Positions 44,759-53,166 of a stretch of 64,000 nt of DNA are shown here, in pieces. The DNA is from Terriglobia bacterium (GTDB lineage Bacteria; Acidobacteriota; Terriglobia; Terriglobales; Acidobacteriaceae). The number at the start of each line of letters is the position of its first letter. The first letter of the stretch is position 1. The stretch spans positions 62,001 to 126,000 of the forward strand of contig JAIQGL010000018.1 in NCBI GenBank assembly GCA_020072585.1. The letters run 5' to 3'. The notes beneath the pieces were generated by a model. That model had not been told where the DNA came from, searched no databases, and worked only from the letters and a program-made list of their open reading frames with translations. The translations under genes were made by a program, and so were the position numbers.

Positions 44759-46978
44759 ATGGCCTTTGCCGCAGGGGTTCGAATCGGTCAGTATGAAATA
44801 CTCTCCTTCCTTGGAGCGGGAGGGATGGGTGAGGTCTATAAAGCGCGTGACACCAGGCTTCAGCGCATTATCGCGTTAAAAACTCTCCCGCCAGACAAGG
44901 TCGCTGATGCTGAACGAAAGAAAATGTTCCTGGCAGAAGCTCAAGCCGCATCCAGGCTAAATCACCCCAACATCGTTACCATCCATGACATTTCAGAGCA
45001 CGATGGTTCTTGCTTCATTGCCATGGAGTACCTGACCGGCACCACACTGGAAAAGGCGAACAGTGGTAATGGGCTGCCATTGAAGGACACATTGAAGTAC
45101 GCGGCGCAGATTGCGGAAGCACTTTCAGCCGCCCATGCCGCAGGAATTATTCACCGCGACTTGAAACCGGCAAACGTAATGATCACGGAGGATGGGCGGG
45201 CAAAACTGCTTGATTTTGGGCTCGCCAAACTGGCGGAGCCCGCACTGACAAAGGCAATCGAGGCGACTCGGTCGTCAGGCACAGCAACATTCGCCGGTAC
45301 GCCTGCTTATATGTCGCCAGAACAGGTAGAAGGGAGAAAGCTGGACTCCCGGTCTGACATCTTCTCCTACGGACTTGTGTTGTACGAAATGATATCCGGG
45401 CAACGTGCCTTCAAGGGAGAATCATGGATCTCCGTCCTTACATCCATTCTGCGCGAAGAGCCCAGGGCATTACGAGACCTCAAAGTTGCGATTCCATATT
45501 CACTGGAACAGCACATTGCCCGTTGTCTGCGCAAAGACCCTGCCCAAAGATTCCAAACCATGGCAGAGGTCAAACAGGATCTGGCGGAAGCTTCCGCAAA
45601 CTCTGCGACTAGTGAGCCTCGGTCAATTGCTGTATTGCCCTTCATCAATCTGAGCCCCGATAAGGAAAATGAATACTTCAGTGACGGATTGGCTGAGGAG
45701 ATCATCAATGCTCTTGCCAAGGCACCGGATTTGAAAGTGATTGCCCGCACATCTGCATTTGCATTTCGCGGAAAAGAGCAGGACCTGCGCACCATTGGTG
45801 ATCGGCTGAGAGTGGGAACGATTTTGGAAGGCAGCGTCCGCAGAGCGGGCAATCATGTCCGCGTTACCGCTCAGCTCATAAGAGTGGCTGATGAATCGCA
45901 GCTCTGGTCTGAACGATACGACCGTGAGATGACCGATATTTTTGCCGTGCAGGACGACATTTCACAGGCGATCGCCACTGTCCTGAAGGTCCGTCTTGCC
46001 ACACCTCAACGCCGCCCTGAAAATGTTGAGGCTTTCCAGAGTTACTTAAAGGGGCTGTATTGGTACCAGCGCTATACACCGGAGAGTCTGGCGAAAGCCA
46101 AGGAGTCTTTCGAACAAGCTCTGCAGCACGATCCGAACTATGCTCCCGCGTATGCCGGTCTCGCGGTTTTCTACCATGGTATTGGCGCTCTCAGCATCAA
46201 ACGGATGGTCGAAACAGCACCATTGGCACGGTCCGCAGCGGAGAAGGCGCTCGCGCTCGACCAGACATTGAGTGAAGCGCACAGCGTGCTGGGAGTAATT
46301 TCTGGTTCGGTCGACTATGATTGGAAAGCGGCCGAGCATCATCTTCAAGCGGCAATGGCCGTCAATCCTGTATCGCCGCTCGTTCGTGTCCGCTATGCTC
46401 TTTATTTCCTGACCCCGCTGGGACGGTTCAAGGAAGCAGAAGAGGAATACCGGCGAGCACTGGAAACCGACCCCCTCTCCATGATGGTCCACTTCGGCCT
46501 GGCTTTTGCGCTTTATTGCCAGCACAAATTTGATAGCGCAATCAGGCACGCTGCAAAGTCAGTGGAAATATATCCTGACTACTGGCTCGTGCATTTCGCG
46601 CTGGGGCTGGCACTATCGCAAAAAGGTTCGCTGGAGCAGGCTATCGGCAGCTTGGGAACCACAGTACGGCTCGCACCGGCTTTCACGTTGGCAGCCGGCT
46701 TCCTGGCGGCAGCCTATGCCCGGGCAGGCAAACGCGAGCAGGCAGAAAAACTGATAGCAGAGATCAGGGAAACTGGCACAAAGCGCTTTGTATCGCCGGC
46801 CAGCTTTAGCGTCTATTATGCTGCTGTGGGGCAGCCGGAAGAAATGTTCCAGTTTCTGCGCGATGCGGCAAAGGAGCGCGATTCTTATCTCACACGCATG
46901 GACGCGGAGCCGTATTTCGATCCTTACCGTTCAGATCCGCGTTATCGCGCCCTTTTGGCCGAAATGAACCTCGGCTGA
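44759..46978 (+). CDS. Cytosolic Ser/Thr protein kinase with TolB-like domain and TPRs
   Basis: A 739-residue PknB-type kinase. The Gly loop LGAGGMGEVYKAR spans residues 18-30, the catalytic Lys is Lys41 in IALKTLP, then HRDLKPANVM, DFGLAKL and GTPAYMSPEQ; all catalytic residues are present. After residue 280 a TolB-like domain follows (SIAVLPFINLSPDKENEYFS, EGSVRRAGNHVRV, LWSERYDREMTDIFAVQDDI), then several TPRs to the end. No membrane helix is present. This architecture is common in Acidobacteriota and is used for signalling to unknown targets. An upstream in-frame TTG at 44732 is less likely than the ATG at 44759. It may regulate the neighbouring genes, but nothing shows this directly. Confidence 0.9.
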   Translation: MAFAAGVRIGQYEILSFLGAGGMGEVYKARDTRLQRIIALKTLPPDKVADAERKKMFLAEAQAASRLNHPNIVTIHDISEHDGSCFIAMEYLTGTTLEKANSGNGLPLKDTLKYAAQIAEALSAAHAAGIIHRDLKPANVMITEDGRAKLLDFGLAKLAEPALTKAIEATRSSGTATFAGTPAYMSPEQVEGRKLDSRSDIFSYGLVLYEMISGQRAFKGESWISVLTSILREEPRALRDLKVAIPYSLEQHIARCLRKDPAQRFQTMAEVKQDLAEASANSATSEPRSIAVLPFINLSPDKENEYFSDGLAEEIINALAKAPDLKVIARTSAFAFRGKEQDLRTIGDRLRVGTILEGSVRRAGNHVRVTAQLIRVADESQLWSERYDREMTDIFAVQDDISQAIATVLKVRLATPQRRPENVEAFQSYLKGLYWYQRYTPESLAKAKESFEQALQHDPNYAPAYAGLAVFYHGIGALSIKRMVETAPLARSAAEKALALDQTLSEAHSVLGVISGSVDYDWKAAEHHLQAAMAVNPVSPLVRVRYALYFLTPLGRFKEAEEEYRRALETDPLSMMVHFGLAFALYCQHKFDSAIRHAAKSVEIYPDYWLVHFALGLALSQKGSLEQAIGSLGTTVRLAPAFTLAAGFLAAAYARAGKREQAEKLIAEIRETGTKRFVSPASFSVYYAAVGQPEEMFQFLRDAAKERDSYLTRMDAEPYFDPYRSDPRYRALLAEMNLG

Positions 46979-47018
46979 CGGCCTTCGACAAAAAAAAGAC
47001 CGCCCCATATCTTTCCAG

Positions 47019-47570
47019 CTAAACGAGATATTTACGCAACGTAGTCCAATAGTGCTCTCGCCATCCGGCTTCCAGGATTTCCGCCTTCTCGGGTGGAAAG
47101 CCTGTGTGATCAAATTTGATTCGAGTACCGGAACCCTGCGGCGCCAGCTCAAACCTCGCGATCGAATAAATTCCACCGGACCAATCTACGGCGCGCCATG
47201 CCTGTACGATCAGTCGATGGGGCGCCAATTCAAGATTTCGCCCAATAATATGGCCTCCAAATAACGAGAATGCTCCTCCCACTTCATTGTGGATCTCCGC
47301 TCCGGGAAAGCCGGACAAAGTACTGAACTGCCTGGAGTCCAGAAGCGCGTCATAAATTCGCTGCGGTGACGCAGTGAAATCTTCTTCATGGTGGATCGCT
47401 TTCACCATCAAAATCGTTTTTGACGGTTGCACACCGGTCGCTGCTTCCTGAGCTTTACTTATAACGCCAGCGGCTACCATGCCGCAAAGTCCCATGGTGC
47501 TTCCCGCAATCATTTTTCGCCGTGTATGCAATCGCGACGAAAAGGCAGATGGGTTCGTCTGTTTTTCCAT
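47019..47570 (-). CDS. Tat-exported SRPBCC (AHSA1-like) protein
   Basis: A 183-residue protein. The N-terminus carries a twin-arginine-like signal (HTRRKMIAGSTMGLCGMVAAG, residues about 15-35), then the SRPBCC domain from about residue 55: TASPQRIYDALLDSRQFST, EVGGAFSLFGGHIIGRNLEL, LIVQAWRAVDWSGGIYSIA, ILEAGWREHYWTTLRKYL. It is close to the cytosolic copy at 40050-40439, so one ligand may be handled on both sides of the membrane. AGGGA lies about 9 bp before the ATG. It is convergent with the kinase gene. An exported SRPBCC enzyme is unusual; export through Tat would suggest folding or a cofactor before transport. Confidence 0.8.
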   Translation of the reverse strand: MEKQTNPSAFSSRLHTRRKMIAGSTMGLCGMVAAGVISKAQEAATGVQPSKTILMVKAIHHEEDFTASPQRIYDALLDSRQFSTLSGFPGAEIHNEVGGAFSLFGGHIIGRNLELAPHRLIVQAWRAVDWSGGIYSIARFELAPQGSGTRIKFDHTGFPPEKAEILEAGWREHYWTTLRKYLV

Positions 47571-47846
47571 GTTTTATTTCCCTGCCAATAGATGCAAAGT
47601 GAACGGAGTGCCGTAACGTTGACCACATCATGGGTCATTTTATGCAAAAACAAATCAGCTCCAGCTGCGCACGCCCAAAGAATGGAGTATATATCAAATG
47701 GGAAAATGTGAGGGAATCTCTAACGTACTCGGCTTCATTGTCTCGTCCAAGAGATTGGATTGGCTGCAACAAGAAGGGAATTACCGGTACATCGGACAAT
47801 AGACGCTACTACAAGGGACTAGGCCAGGATTCCTGTTAGCAAAACA
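47571..47846. other. Gap without recognised gene
   Basis: Contains only a 69-codon plus-strand frame (47630-47839) with no family features. Nothing else was recognised apart from the terminator at its right edge. Confidence 0.4.
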
Positions 47847-47876
47847 AAAGGCGCCATTGCGGCGCCTTTCATTTTT
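47847..47876 (-). terminator. Strong intrinsic (bidirectional) terminator
   Basis: AAAGGCGCC and GGCGCCTTT make a perfect 9-bp stem with a 5-nt ATTGC loop. On the plus strand CATTTTTGG follows; on the minus strand TTTTGTTTTG follows the stem. It lies just past the stop (47893) of the secreted-protein gene and is best read as its terminator, though it could work in both directions. Confidence 0.75.
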
Positions 47877-47892
47877 GGTTGTTCTGCTCCTG

Positions 47893-49137
47893 TTATTTGT
47901 CACAAGGCAACGAAGGTGAGCTCAGATTATTGCCTGGATATGTGTACGCTCCCCCAATTGCGCTTGAGGGACTCTCGCGGGAGAACCACTGCAGCAGTGC
48001 CTCTGTTTGCGGGTGATATGTGAAGCCATGCAGAACCACCGGGAACCCAGGGTTAGGTAGGTTCTCAACCGGGTCACCCGTCTCCAGAAGGTTGGAGCAT
48101 GATCCGCCACTCAAACCCGGGAACTGCCAGGTAGGTACAATATTGTTTGCAAAGGGATCATTCATCCACTCCGAGATTTCATGACTAAGCGCTTGCACAT
48201 CAGTAAAGAAATTGGGATCTCCAAAAGCGCCGACTGCAATATCCACATCAAGTGAGCTGTTAAATGCGAATGTCTGCACGGAGGTAGTGTTCCCGCTTTG
48301 CCCAACCTCTATTGCTGTGTGGAACCCTGCAATGCAGCAACTGAGCGGGAAGCCGAAGAAAAAGTCTCCATACACGGCATTACGCGTGGTGAATATAGGC
48401 AGTTCATCAACCCGGACACCTTCCGTCTGAAGAAGCGTGTTGAGTTGCGAGGCCAGAAAATTGATATCGATCAATGCCAGAAACCCGCCGTCCGGAATTT
48501 GAAAAACGAGCGAGGATCCTACCGGCACTTCAATCACAACTGGCGTGAGTATGCGGGGACGTTGCAAGATGGTGTGCCAGGAACCTCCATCAAAGTCGTC
48601 GTCATCTCCGCCGTTGGGCCGCTTCATTACGCTAAAGAATTCTGCTCGCTGCACTGCGTCGCCAAACTGAGTGTTGCCCACGGTGTATTGCGATCTCTCA
48701 AAATTGGGCGAATGGAGCATTTGGTCGGTGAGGGCATCGGCATCCATAAAGATGCTGTTCCCATTTGCATCCACGAATTCGTCAAATATCAATGACATCG
48801 GGATGTACGAAGTGGCTATTCTGGTGGTACCGCCTGCTTGCGGCGGACGGCCTACCATCGTATATGGAAACGTCTGCCCCTGGAACGCAAACGAACTGGA
48901 GAAAGTCTGCACGCTGCGAATACGAGGGGGCTGCACGCCTGACATATCTCTGGTCGCGCTGTTTGCTGCCGCGGAGAGACGATTCTGGCGCATAAACCGG
49001 GGCGCCCGGACGAGCGTGTTAAAGAAATTGCTATCGATCTGTAAGGGCTGGCGGGTGCTGCTCTTGGTCTGGCTGAAACTGAGACTACCAGCCAGAGCCA
49101 ATGTCACCGCAAAGAAATACGCAATCAGTTTTCGCAC
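47893..49137 (-). CDS. Secreted protein of unknown function with HEISE motif
   Basis: A 414-residue protein with a clear signal peptide (KLIAYFFAVTLALAGSLSFSQ). No family was recognised. It has an acidic NGGDDDDFDGG loop near residue 180, a CC pair in FPLSCCIAGFHTAIE, and LSHEISEWMNDPF near 315, whose HExxE pattern could bind zinc but is not a standard HExxH protease site. Gly/Pro-rich loops toward the end suggest an extracellular enzyme or adhesin. The start is GTG at 49137 with GAGGTGA 4 bp upstream. A strong terminator follows, so it is monocistronic. A palindromic structure lies 80-165 bp upstream. Confidence 0.7.
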   Translation of the reverse strand: MRKLIAYFFAVTLALAGSLSFSQTKSSTRQPLQIDSNFFNTLVRAPRFMRQNRLSAAANSATRDMSGVQPPRIRSVQTFSSSFAFQGQTFPYTMVGRPPQAGGTTRIATSYIPMSLIFDEFVDANGNSIFMDADALTDQMLHSPNFERSQYTVGNTQFGDAVQRAEFFSVMKRPNGGDDDDFDGGSWHTILQRPRILTPVVIEVPVGSSLVFQIPDGGFLALIDINFLASQLNTLLQTEGVRVDELPIFTTRNAVYGDFFFGFPLSCCIAGFHTAIEVGQSGNTTSVQTFAFNSSLDVDIAVGAFGDPNFFTDVQALSHEISEWMNDPFANNIVPTWQFPGLSGGSCSNLLETGDPVENLPNPGFPVVLHGFTYHPQTEALLQWFSRESPSSAIGGAYTYPGNNLSSPSLPCDK

Positions 49138-49216
49138 AACTCACCTCATTCATAATCTTGTTTCAGATTGAGTTACATATTTTGGTTTTTTGTGAAACGG
49201 TTCATGTTTTGTCGCT

Positions 49217-49301
49217 CCTGGTATCGGACGCTGGTTCTAGGGTGAACCGGCGTGGCAGGGGCGGCCCTAACTTGTGGTGACACATAGGATCCGATACCAG
49301 G
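49217..49301 (+). other. Cloverleaf-like palindromic element (possible ncRNA or miniature element)
   Basis: A perfect 12-bp inverted repeat (CCTGGTATCGGA at 49217-49228, TCCGATACCAGG at 49290-49301) encloses three further hairpins. One is 49229-49252 with 9 bp and a TAGGGT loop. One is 49257-49268 with AGGG/CCCT around GCGG. One is 49273-49284 with TGTG/CACA around GTGA, a GNRA-type loop. One pair is T232-G249 (last three digits), which is a wobble only if the plus strand is the RNA. It lies between two minus-strand genes. It may be a structured RNA or a mobile palindrome. Confidence 0.5.
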
Positions 49302-49388
49302 CTAATCATCACCTCCAACCCCTGCTGTGAACTCCTTTTGCCATGGTGTAAATCATTCGGAGTGCGCGCACTTTGTATTCATTGCAAA

Positions 49389-49820
49389 CTAGGATGGATC
49401 GCCGGGTAGTGGCCCGCGGGAATACGCACCATCACTTGCCGGGCTCTCACTTGCATCTTCAAATGCTTCGGAATCGGAACTAGCTCCCTGGGCATCTATT
49501 CCTGTGGACCGAGCGCCTGTCTCCGCTGCTCGACCGCAACTTGCTACCGGGTTCCAGGCGTTCCACGTTTTCGGGTTCAGCCACCGGCCGGGGTTCATGA
49601 ATGAAAACGCCATATCTACCATGCGAGACTCTACTGTGCTGGTGGAACGATGAATACGCTTCATAGACTCATCCAGCTGGCCAACCGCGGCCTGCGCAAC
49701 TCGCCCTAAAGCATCTCCGCTGTTCTGCTTGCCCCCTGTCATGAGGCCATACGCCTGTTTTGCCCCAAGCAGTGAAAGAGCCCAGCCAAGACTTAACGTA
49801 GACTTAGCAAGTTGTCGCAT
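49389..49820 (-). CDS. Small hypothetical protein at the end of the KS cluster
   Basis: A protein of about 143 residues. It starts with a helical segment (LAKSTLSLGWALSLLGAKQA), continues with GRVAQAAVGQLDESMKRIHR, and ends in a long Ser/Gly/Asp-rich, probably disordered tail. No family is recognised; the helical part is phasin-like in character only. The ATG at 49820 is preferred over one at 49847 because of its position after GGAG. It is the last gene of the minus-strand run, about 170 bp after the carotenoid oxygenase. Confidence 0.5.
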   Translation of the reverse strand: MRQLAKSTLSLGWALSLLGAKQAYGLMTGGKQNSGDALGRVAQAAVGQLDESMKRIHRSTSTVESRMVDMAFSFMNPGRWLNPKTWNAWNPVASCGRAAETGARSTGIDAQGASSDSEAFEDASESPASDGAYSRGPLPGDPS

Positions 49821-49993
49821 AGGTATTTGTTCTCCAGAGCAGTTCACCGGCCTGGAGCGCTCGAACTCCCATGATTTGCTCCAGCATTACTGGCAGCCTT
49901 TGAAAAGCAGCAAGTGTCTGCCTTTTATAGACAAAGCCTGGGCCTTGATTTGCAATAGGGTCGGGGAAGCATGCATCCACTTGGCGCACGCTT

Positions 49994-51490
49994 TTAGATC
50001 CCAGGATGGAATATGGCGTGAAAACCACAATAAAGGAGCTGGCCAACCGCGATACGCGCGATAGGGCCACTCTTGACACTTTTCGCGTCGAATAACAGGA
50101 AGTAGCTGGTTCGTTCCGCAACATCTACTTCTTGGCAGAGCACAACTGATTCTTCAGAACCAGACGCACTGATGAGCACCGGCTCTCCACTCAGATATCG
50201 CATCGGCGTGGCCTGGTAGACATCCATGGTTGAGCGGCTCCAATTGCCATGTAATAGCTGATCAAAGAACTTTCGACCCGGCCGGCCCGACGAAGAAATT
50301 CCCAGCATCCAGAAGTCATCATAGGGCTGCATTATGTTGCGCGGATCAATGGCAGGAAAATCAGGTGACGAAAAACACTCCATGGGGATGCGGTTCGCCA
50401 ATTCCCGCTTTTGCAGGTCGACTACAATGCGCACCGGCCCGCCTTTTGTAACATTCTGAAACATCCTGTGAATCGGCTGATACTCGCCATAGATCGGCGC
50501 ATCAAATTCCAGAATGTCCACTACAAGAGCGCCGTCTTTTTCAAATGTATTCATCAGGTGCAGACAGTAACGTTGACCAAGTGGAATCGAAGCCACCACC
50601 TCTCCGTTGCTGCGGTCCAATACCATCAGCATGGACCCACGTTTCGGCACCCATTGGAGCGATTCAAGCACTGTTTGGTCCTGGCGCAGGAATCCTTGAA
50701 TGTCAAACAAGTACGGACTCAAATAGAAGACGGCAAACCGGCGGCTCAAGGAGAAATCATGCACCGAACATGGGTAAGGCAGAGTGACTGCCTTGCGATA
50801 TCGCCATCCTTCCGAAGTAAAGCAATAAAAGTAAAGCCGCGGCACCTGCGCGGAAAAAAATATCCCGAAGTTAAACATTTCGTGCGAGACGGAATCGAAT
50901 TTGGGATGCGCGGAAAAGGGGCTGGCATCATTCAGCCGCCCCTGCGCTGTGAACTGGCCGCGCGTTTCCAGTGTGTGAGGGTCCAGTATCCACGGCAGTC
51001 CTTGCTCACCAAATGCCAGCAACTCATCGCCGAACCGGTACGCGCTCACGTTCACGGGAGACTCCAGCCCATTATTCAAACGATTCAGCTGGCTGCCTGG
51101 AAAATCTGTGCCGAAGGTGCGAAAAACGGGACCGCCCTTTTCTTTCTCAATTTCATGTTTCGTGCTGCATACATAACGGTTGGTGAGTCGCATGTTCCTG
51201 CCGCCAAAATGCAGAGCACAAACCATGCCGTCTCCATCCAGCCAATTTTCATAAGGAATATTGCCCACTCCAAATTTTGCGGGACCGTTCAGATAGTACG
51301 TTCCTTGCACGAATTCCGGGACTGTGCCCTGGACACAATGCACGAGCCGGCTGCCTTCTCTAAATTCGCGAGGGAAAGCTACCTCGATTCCCGGGGCCCA
51401 GTCCGCTGCGGCAGATGCCTGGATATTCTCCGCGTCAGCAAAGCTCGATCCCGGGGCGTTAGATCCTTGAGAAGAAATATCACTTTTCAT
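49994..51490 (-). CDS. Carotenoid oxygenase (RPE65/CCD family) protein
   Basis: A 498-residue non-haem iron enzyme of the carotenoid cleavage dioxygenase family. The four iron-binding His are all present: His195 (FSAHPKFD), His244 (CSVHDFSLS), His311 (YCLHLMNTF) and His491 (CGFHAIFHPGI). The opening GTYYLNGPAKFG and WLDGDGMVCALHF match the family start. It would cleave or isomerise a double bond in a polyene or stilbene-like substrate with O2. It lies in the minus-strand run with a CrtI-like desaturase. The gene begins 43 bp after the ABC1 pseudokinase gene. The substrate is unknown; an acyl polyene is as likely as a carotenoid. Confidence 0.9.
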   Translation of the reverse strand: MKSDISSQGSNAPGSSFADAENIQASAAADWAPGIEVAFPREFREGSRLVHCVQGTVPEFVQGTYYLNGPAKFGVGNIPYENWLDGDGMVCALHFGGRNMRLTNRYVCSTKHEIEKEKGGPVFRTFGTDFPGSQLNRLNNGLESPVNVSAYRFGDELLAFGEQGLPWILDPHTLETRGQFTAQGRLNDASPFSAHPKFDSVSHEMFNFGIFFSAQVPRLYFYCFTSEGWRYRKAVTLPYPCSVHDFSLSRRFAVFYLSPYLFDIQGFLRQDQTVLESLQWVPKRGSMLMVLDRSNGEVVASIPLGQRYCLHLMNTFEKDGALVVDILEFDAPIYGEYQPIHRMFQNVTKGGPVRIVVDLQKRELANRIPMECFSSPDFPAIDPRNIMQPYDDFWMLGISSSGRPGRKFFDQLLHGNWSRSTMDVYQATPMRYLSGEPVLISASGSEESVVLCQEVDVAERTSYFLLFDAKSVKSGPIARIAVGQLLYCGFHAIFHPGI

Positions 51491-51533
51491 TTCGTTCCCT
51501 CCTTAGGCCATTCCAATTCCGCATTAACCGGCT

Positions 51534-53132
51534 TCAGTCGCCCCAAATTCGCAGGCCTACCAGTCCCGCGATCATTAACGCAAGCACTACACCCTGTTCC
51601 ACCCAATGATGTATTCCGGCCTGCAAAATAAAGACGATTGCAGCGACAAAAAGCACCAGAGTCGCAATAGACTTTCTGCGCCTGCTCGTAGCCTGTTCTG
51701 GAACCGGCTCAAGCTGACTCTCCAACCCAGTGCTGATTCCTCTGTTCAAGGCTTCATCTATAGTCTGCGGAAGGTTGACCATCGCCGTGGCAAATTTGTC
51801 CACGCTTTGTGACCAATAATTGGTCCCAGTGATAGCATTGAGCTGCTCAAACATTACGTCAGCATCAAGCTCCTCCAGCCCGTCGCGCAGAGGGTCTTCT
51901 GCCGGAGCCAGTTCCCGCGCCACTCTTGCTACGGAAAACAATCCTCGATAGAAGCCAAGCAGGTGTGGCGTTGGCCTGTATCCGAAATTGAGCGCGGTTT
52001 TCCAATGCTGGAAGATGAGTTGTGCAAGGGCGTTCGTATCTGTTCCAAGGACTGGCTCAAGCGCCCCAAAATAAGCTGCCTGCCTGAACCTGCTCCGGAA
52101 TTCGGCTGCCTCCTTTAGTCCGCCTCTTGGCGGATGCATCTCTTGCAGCAAGTGCAGCGTAGCTCGGTCAGGATCATCGACGAGTGTTGCAAGCAGGTAG
52201 TGGCGCAGATTCTCTGTTGTGCGTGGCGGGAGTTCGACAAACTCATTCCCTGCGAAAGTGACATCCATCGGTTCAGCCACAACGATGTTGCCCGGCCTCG
52301 GGTCAGCGGGGACATAGCGGCCATATAGCGCCTCTCTAAGCCATGCCTGACAGACACGGCGAGCCAATGCTGGCAAATCATATTGTGGAAAGTGCATTGC
52401 ATGGCTCAAGATCGTTTGTCCCACCCCCGCGAGGGTCAACATTCTCTTTCCAGAGAGCTCACGATAGACCTTACACACAGGTATTTTTTCTAAGAACTCA
52501 GGGGCAACGGAACGGCCTTCCATGGCTTCTCCCCTGAGTGGTAAGTTGGTAGCTCGCTGCAATGCAGAGGCAAAATCTGTGATTAGCGTCTCCTCAGCCA
52601 GATCGGGGCAAAAAATGCGGAGTGGCTTTTCACGGATAAGCGATACCATCTGATCAGTGCTACCAACCTCGACATATTCCGGATGCAGGAGGCAAACTGT
52701 TACCTGGTCGCCATTGGCCAGGACCGCAGCGTGGGTTTGGTCTATTAAATTTGCTCTGAATGGCACTCGCTCAAATTTGCTGAACATCCGGTGAAACGTG
52801 CTGCCCAGTTCAGCGACCATGATCTTCTCTGCCTCCGGGAAAGAGAGCACGGGAGAAGAATCGGCTGTACGCGCCAATTCACGGCAAAACTCGGCAGGCA
52901 AGAGATCGATTCTGGAAGAAAGATAAAGAGCAAAGCTTGAGAATAAAGGGCCGCCATCCTGTAGAAGACGCTGGAGTCCCATTGCGCGTTGCTCAACCGA
53001 TTCGTCTTTGACATTCTGGAAAGGGGCAACTACGGCCACGCCACGGTGGCCAATAGTCTGAGTGGTCGGCCTGTATTGTCCTCTGCGATGAAGCATCTCT
53101 ATTCGCCCCGTTTCCGTTGCGCTCGGTCTCAT
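51534..53132 (-). CDS. ABC1/UbiB-family pseudokinase with C-terminal membrane helices
   Basis: A 532-residue degenerate relative of the active ABC1 kinase encoded just upstream. The shared frame is visible: LLPAEFCRELARTADSSPVL against LLPLEYCRVLFTLFDQVPPF, and DPRPGNIVV against ADLHPGNLMI. The nucleotide-binding Lys strand (VAVKVRRP in the kinase) reads VTVCLLHPEY, the KxGQ motif is missing, and the DFG Asp-Phe-Gly is replaced by TFAGNEFVE. Catalysis therefore looks lost. Two hydrophobic helices close the protein (about 490-530). Pairing of an active and an inactive ABC1 protein suggests a hetero-complex at the membrane, which is inference. Confidence 0.8.
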   Translation of the reverse strand: MRPSATETGRIEMLHRRGQYRPTTQTIGHRGVAVVAPFQNVKDESVEQRAMGLQRLLQDGGPLFSSFALYLSSRIDLLPAEFCRELARTADSSPVLSFPEAEKIMVAELGSTFHRMFSKFERVPFRANLIDQTHAAVLANGDQVTVCLLHPEYVEVGSTDQMVSLIREKPLRIFCPDLAEETLITDFASALQRATNLPLRGEAMEGRSVAPEFLEKIPVCKVYRELSGKRMLTLAGVGQTILSHAMHFPQYDLPALARRVCQAWLREALYGRYVPADPRPGNIVVAEPMDVTFAGNEFVELPPRTTENLRHYLLATLVDDPDRATLHLLQEMHPPRGGLKEAAEFRSRFRQAAYFGALEPVLGTDTNALAQLIFQHWKTALNFGYRPTPHLLGFYRGLFSVARVARELAPAEDPLRDGLEELDADVMFEQLNAITGTNYWSQSVDKFATAMVNLPQTIDEALNRGISTGLESQLEPVPEQATSRRRKSIATLVLFVAAIVFILQAGIHHWVEQGVVLALMIAGLVGLRIWGD

Positions 53133-53166
53133 TTACGTCCTGACGTCAATTTCGCATTACGATTAG

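Noticed and set aside
49217-49301. tRNA gene
   Set aside because: The shape is cloverleaf-like, but the outer stem has 12 bp, no T-loop GTTC...GA pattern is in place and the loops are too small for an anticodon arm.
50411-51631. 406-codon plus-strand frame opposite the carotenoid oxygenase gene
   Set aside because: It lies fully antisense to a gene with all four iron-binding His and has no family features itself.
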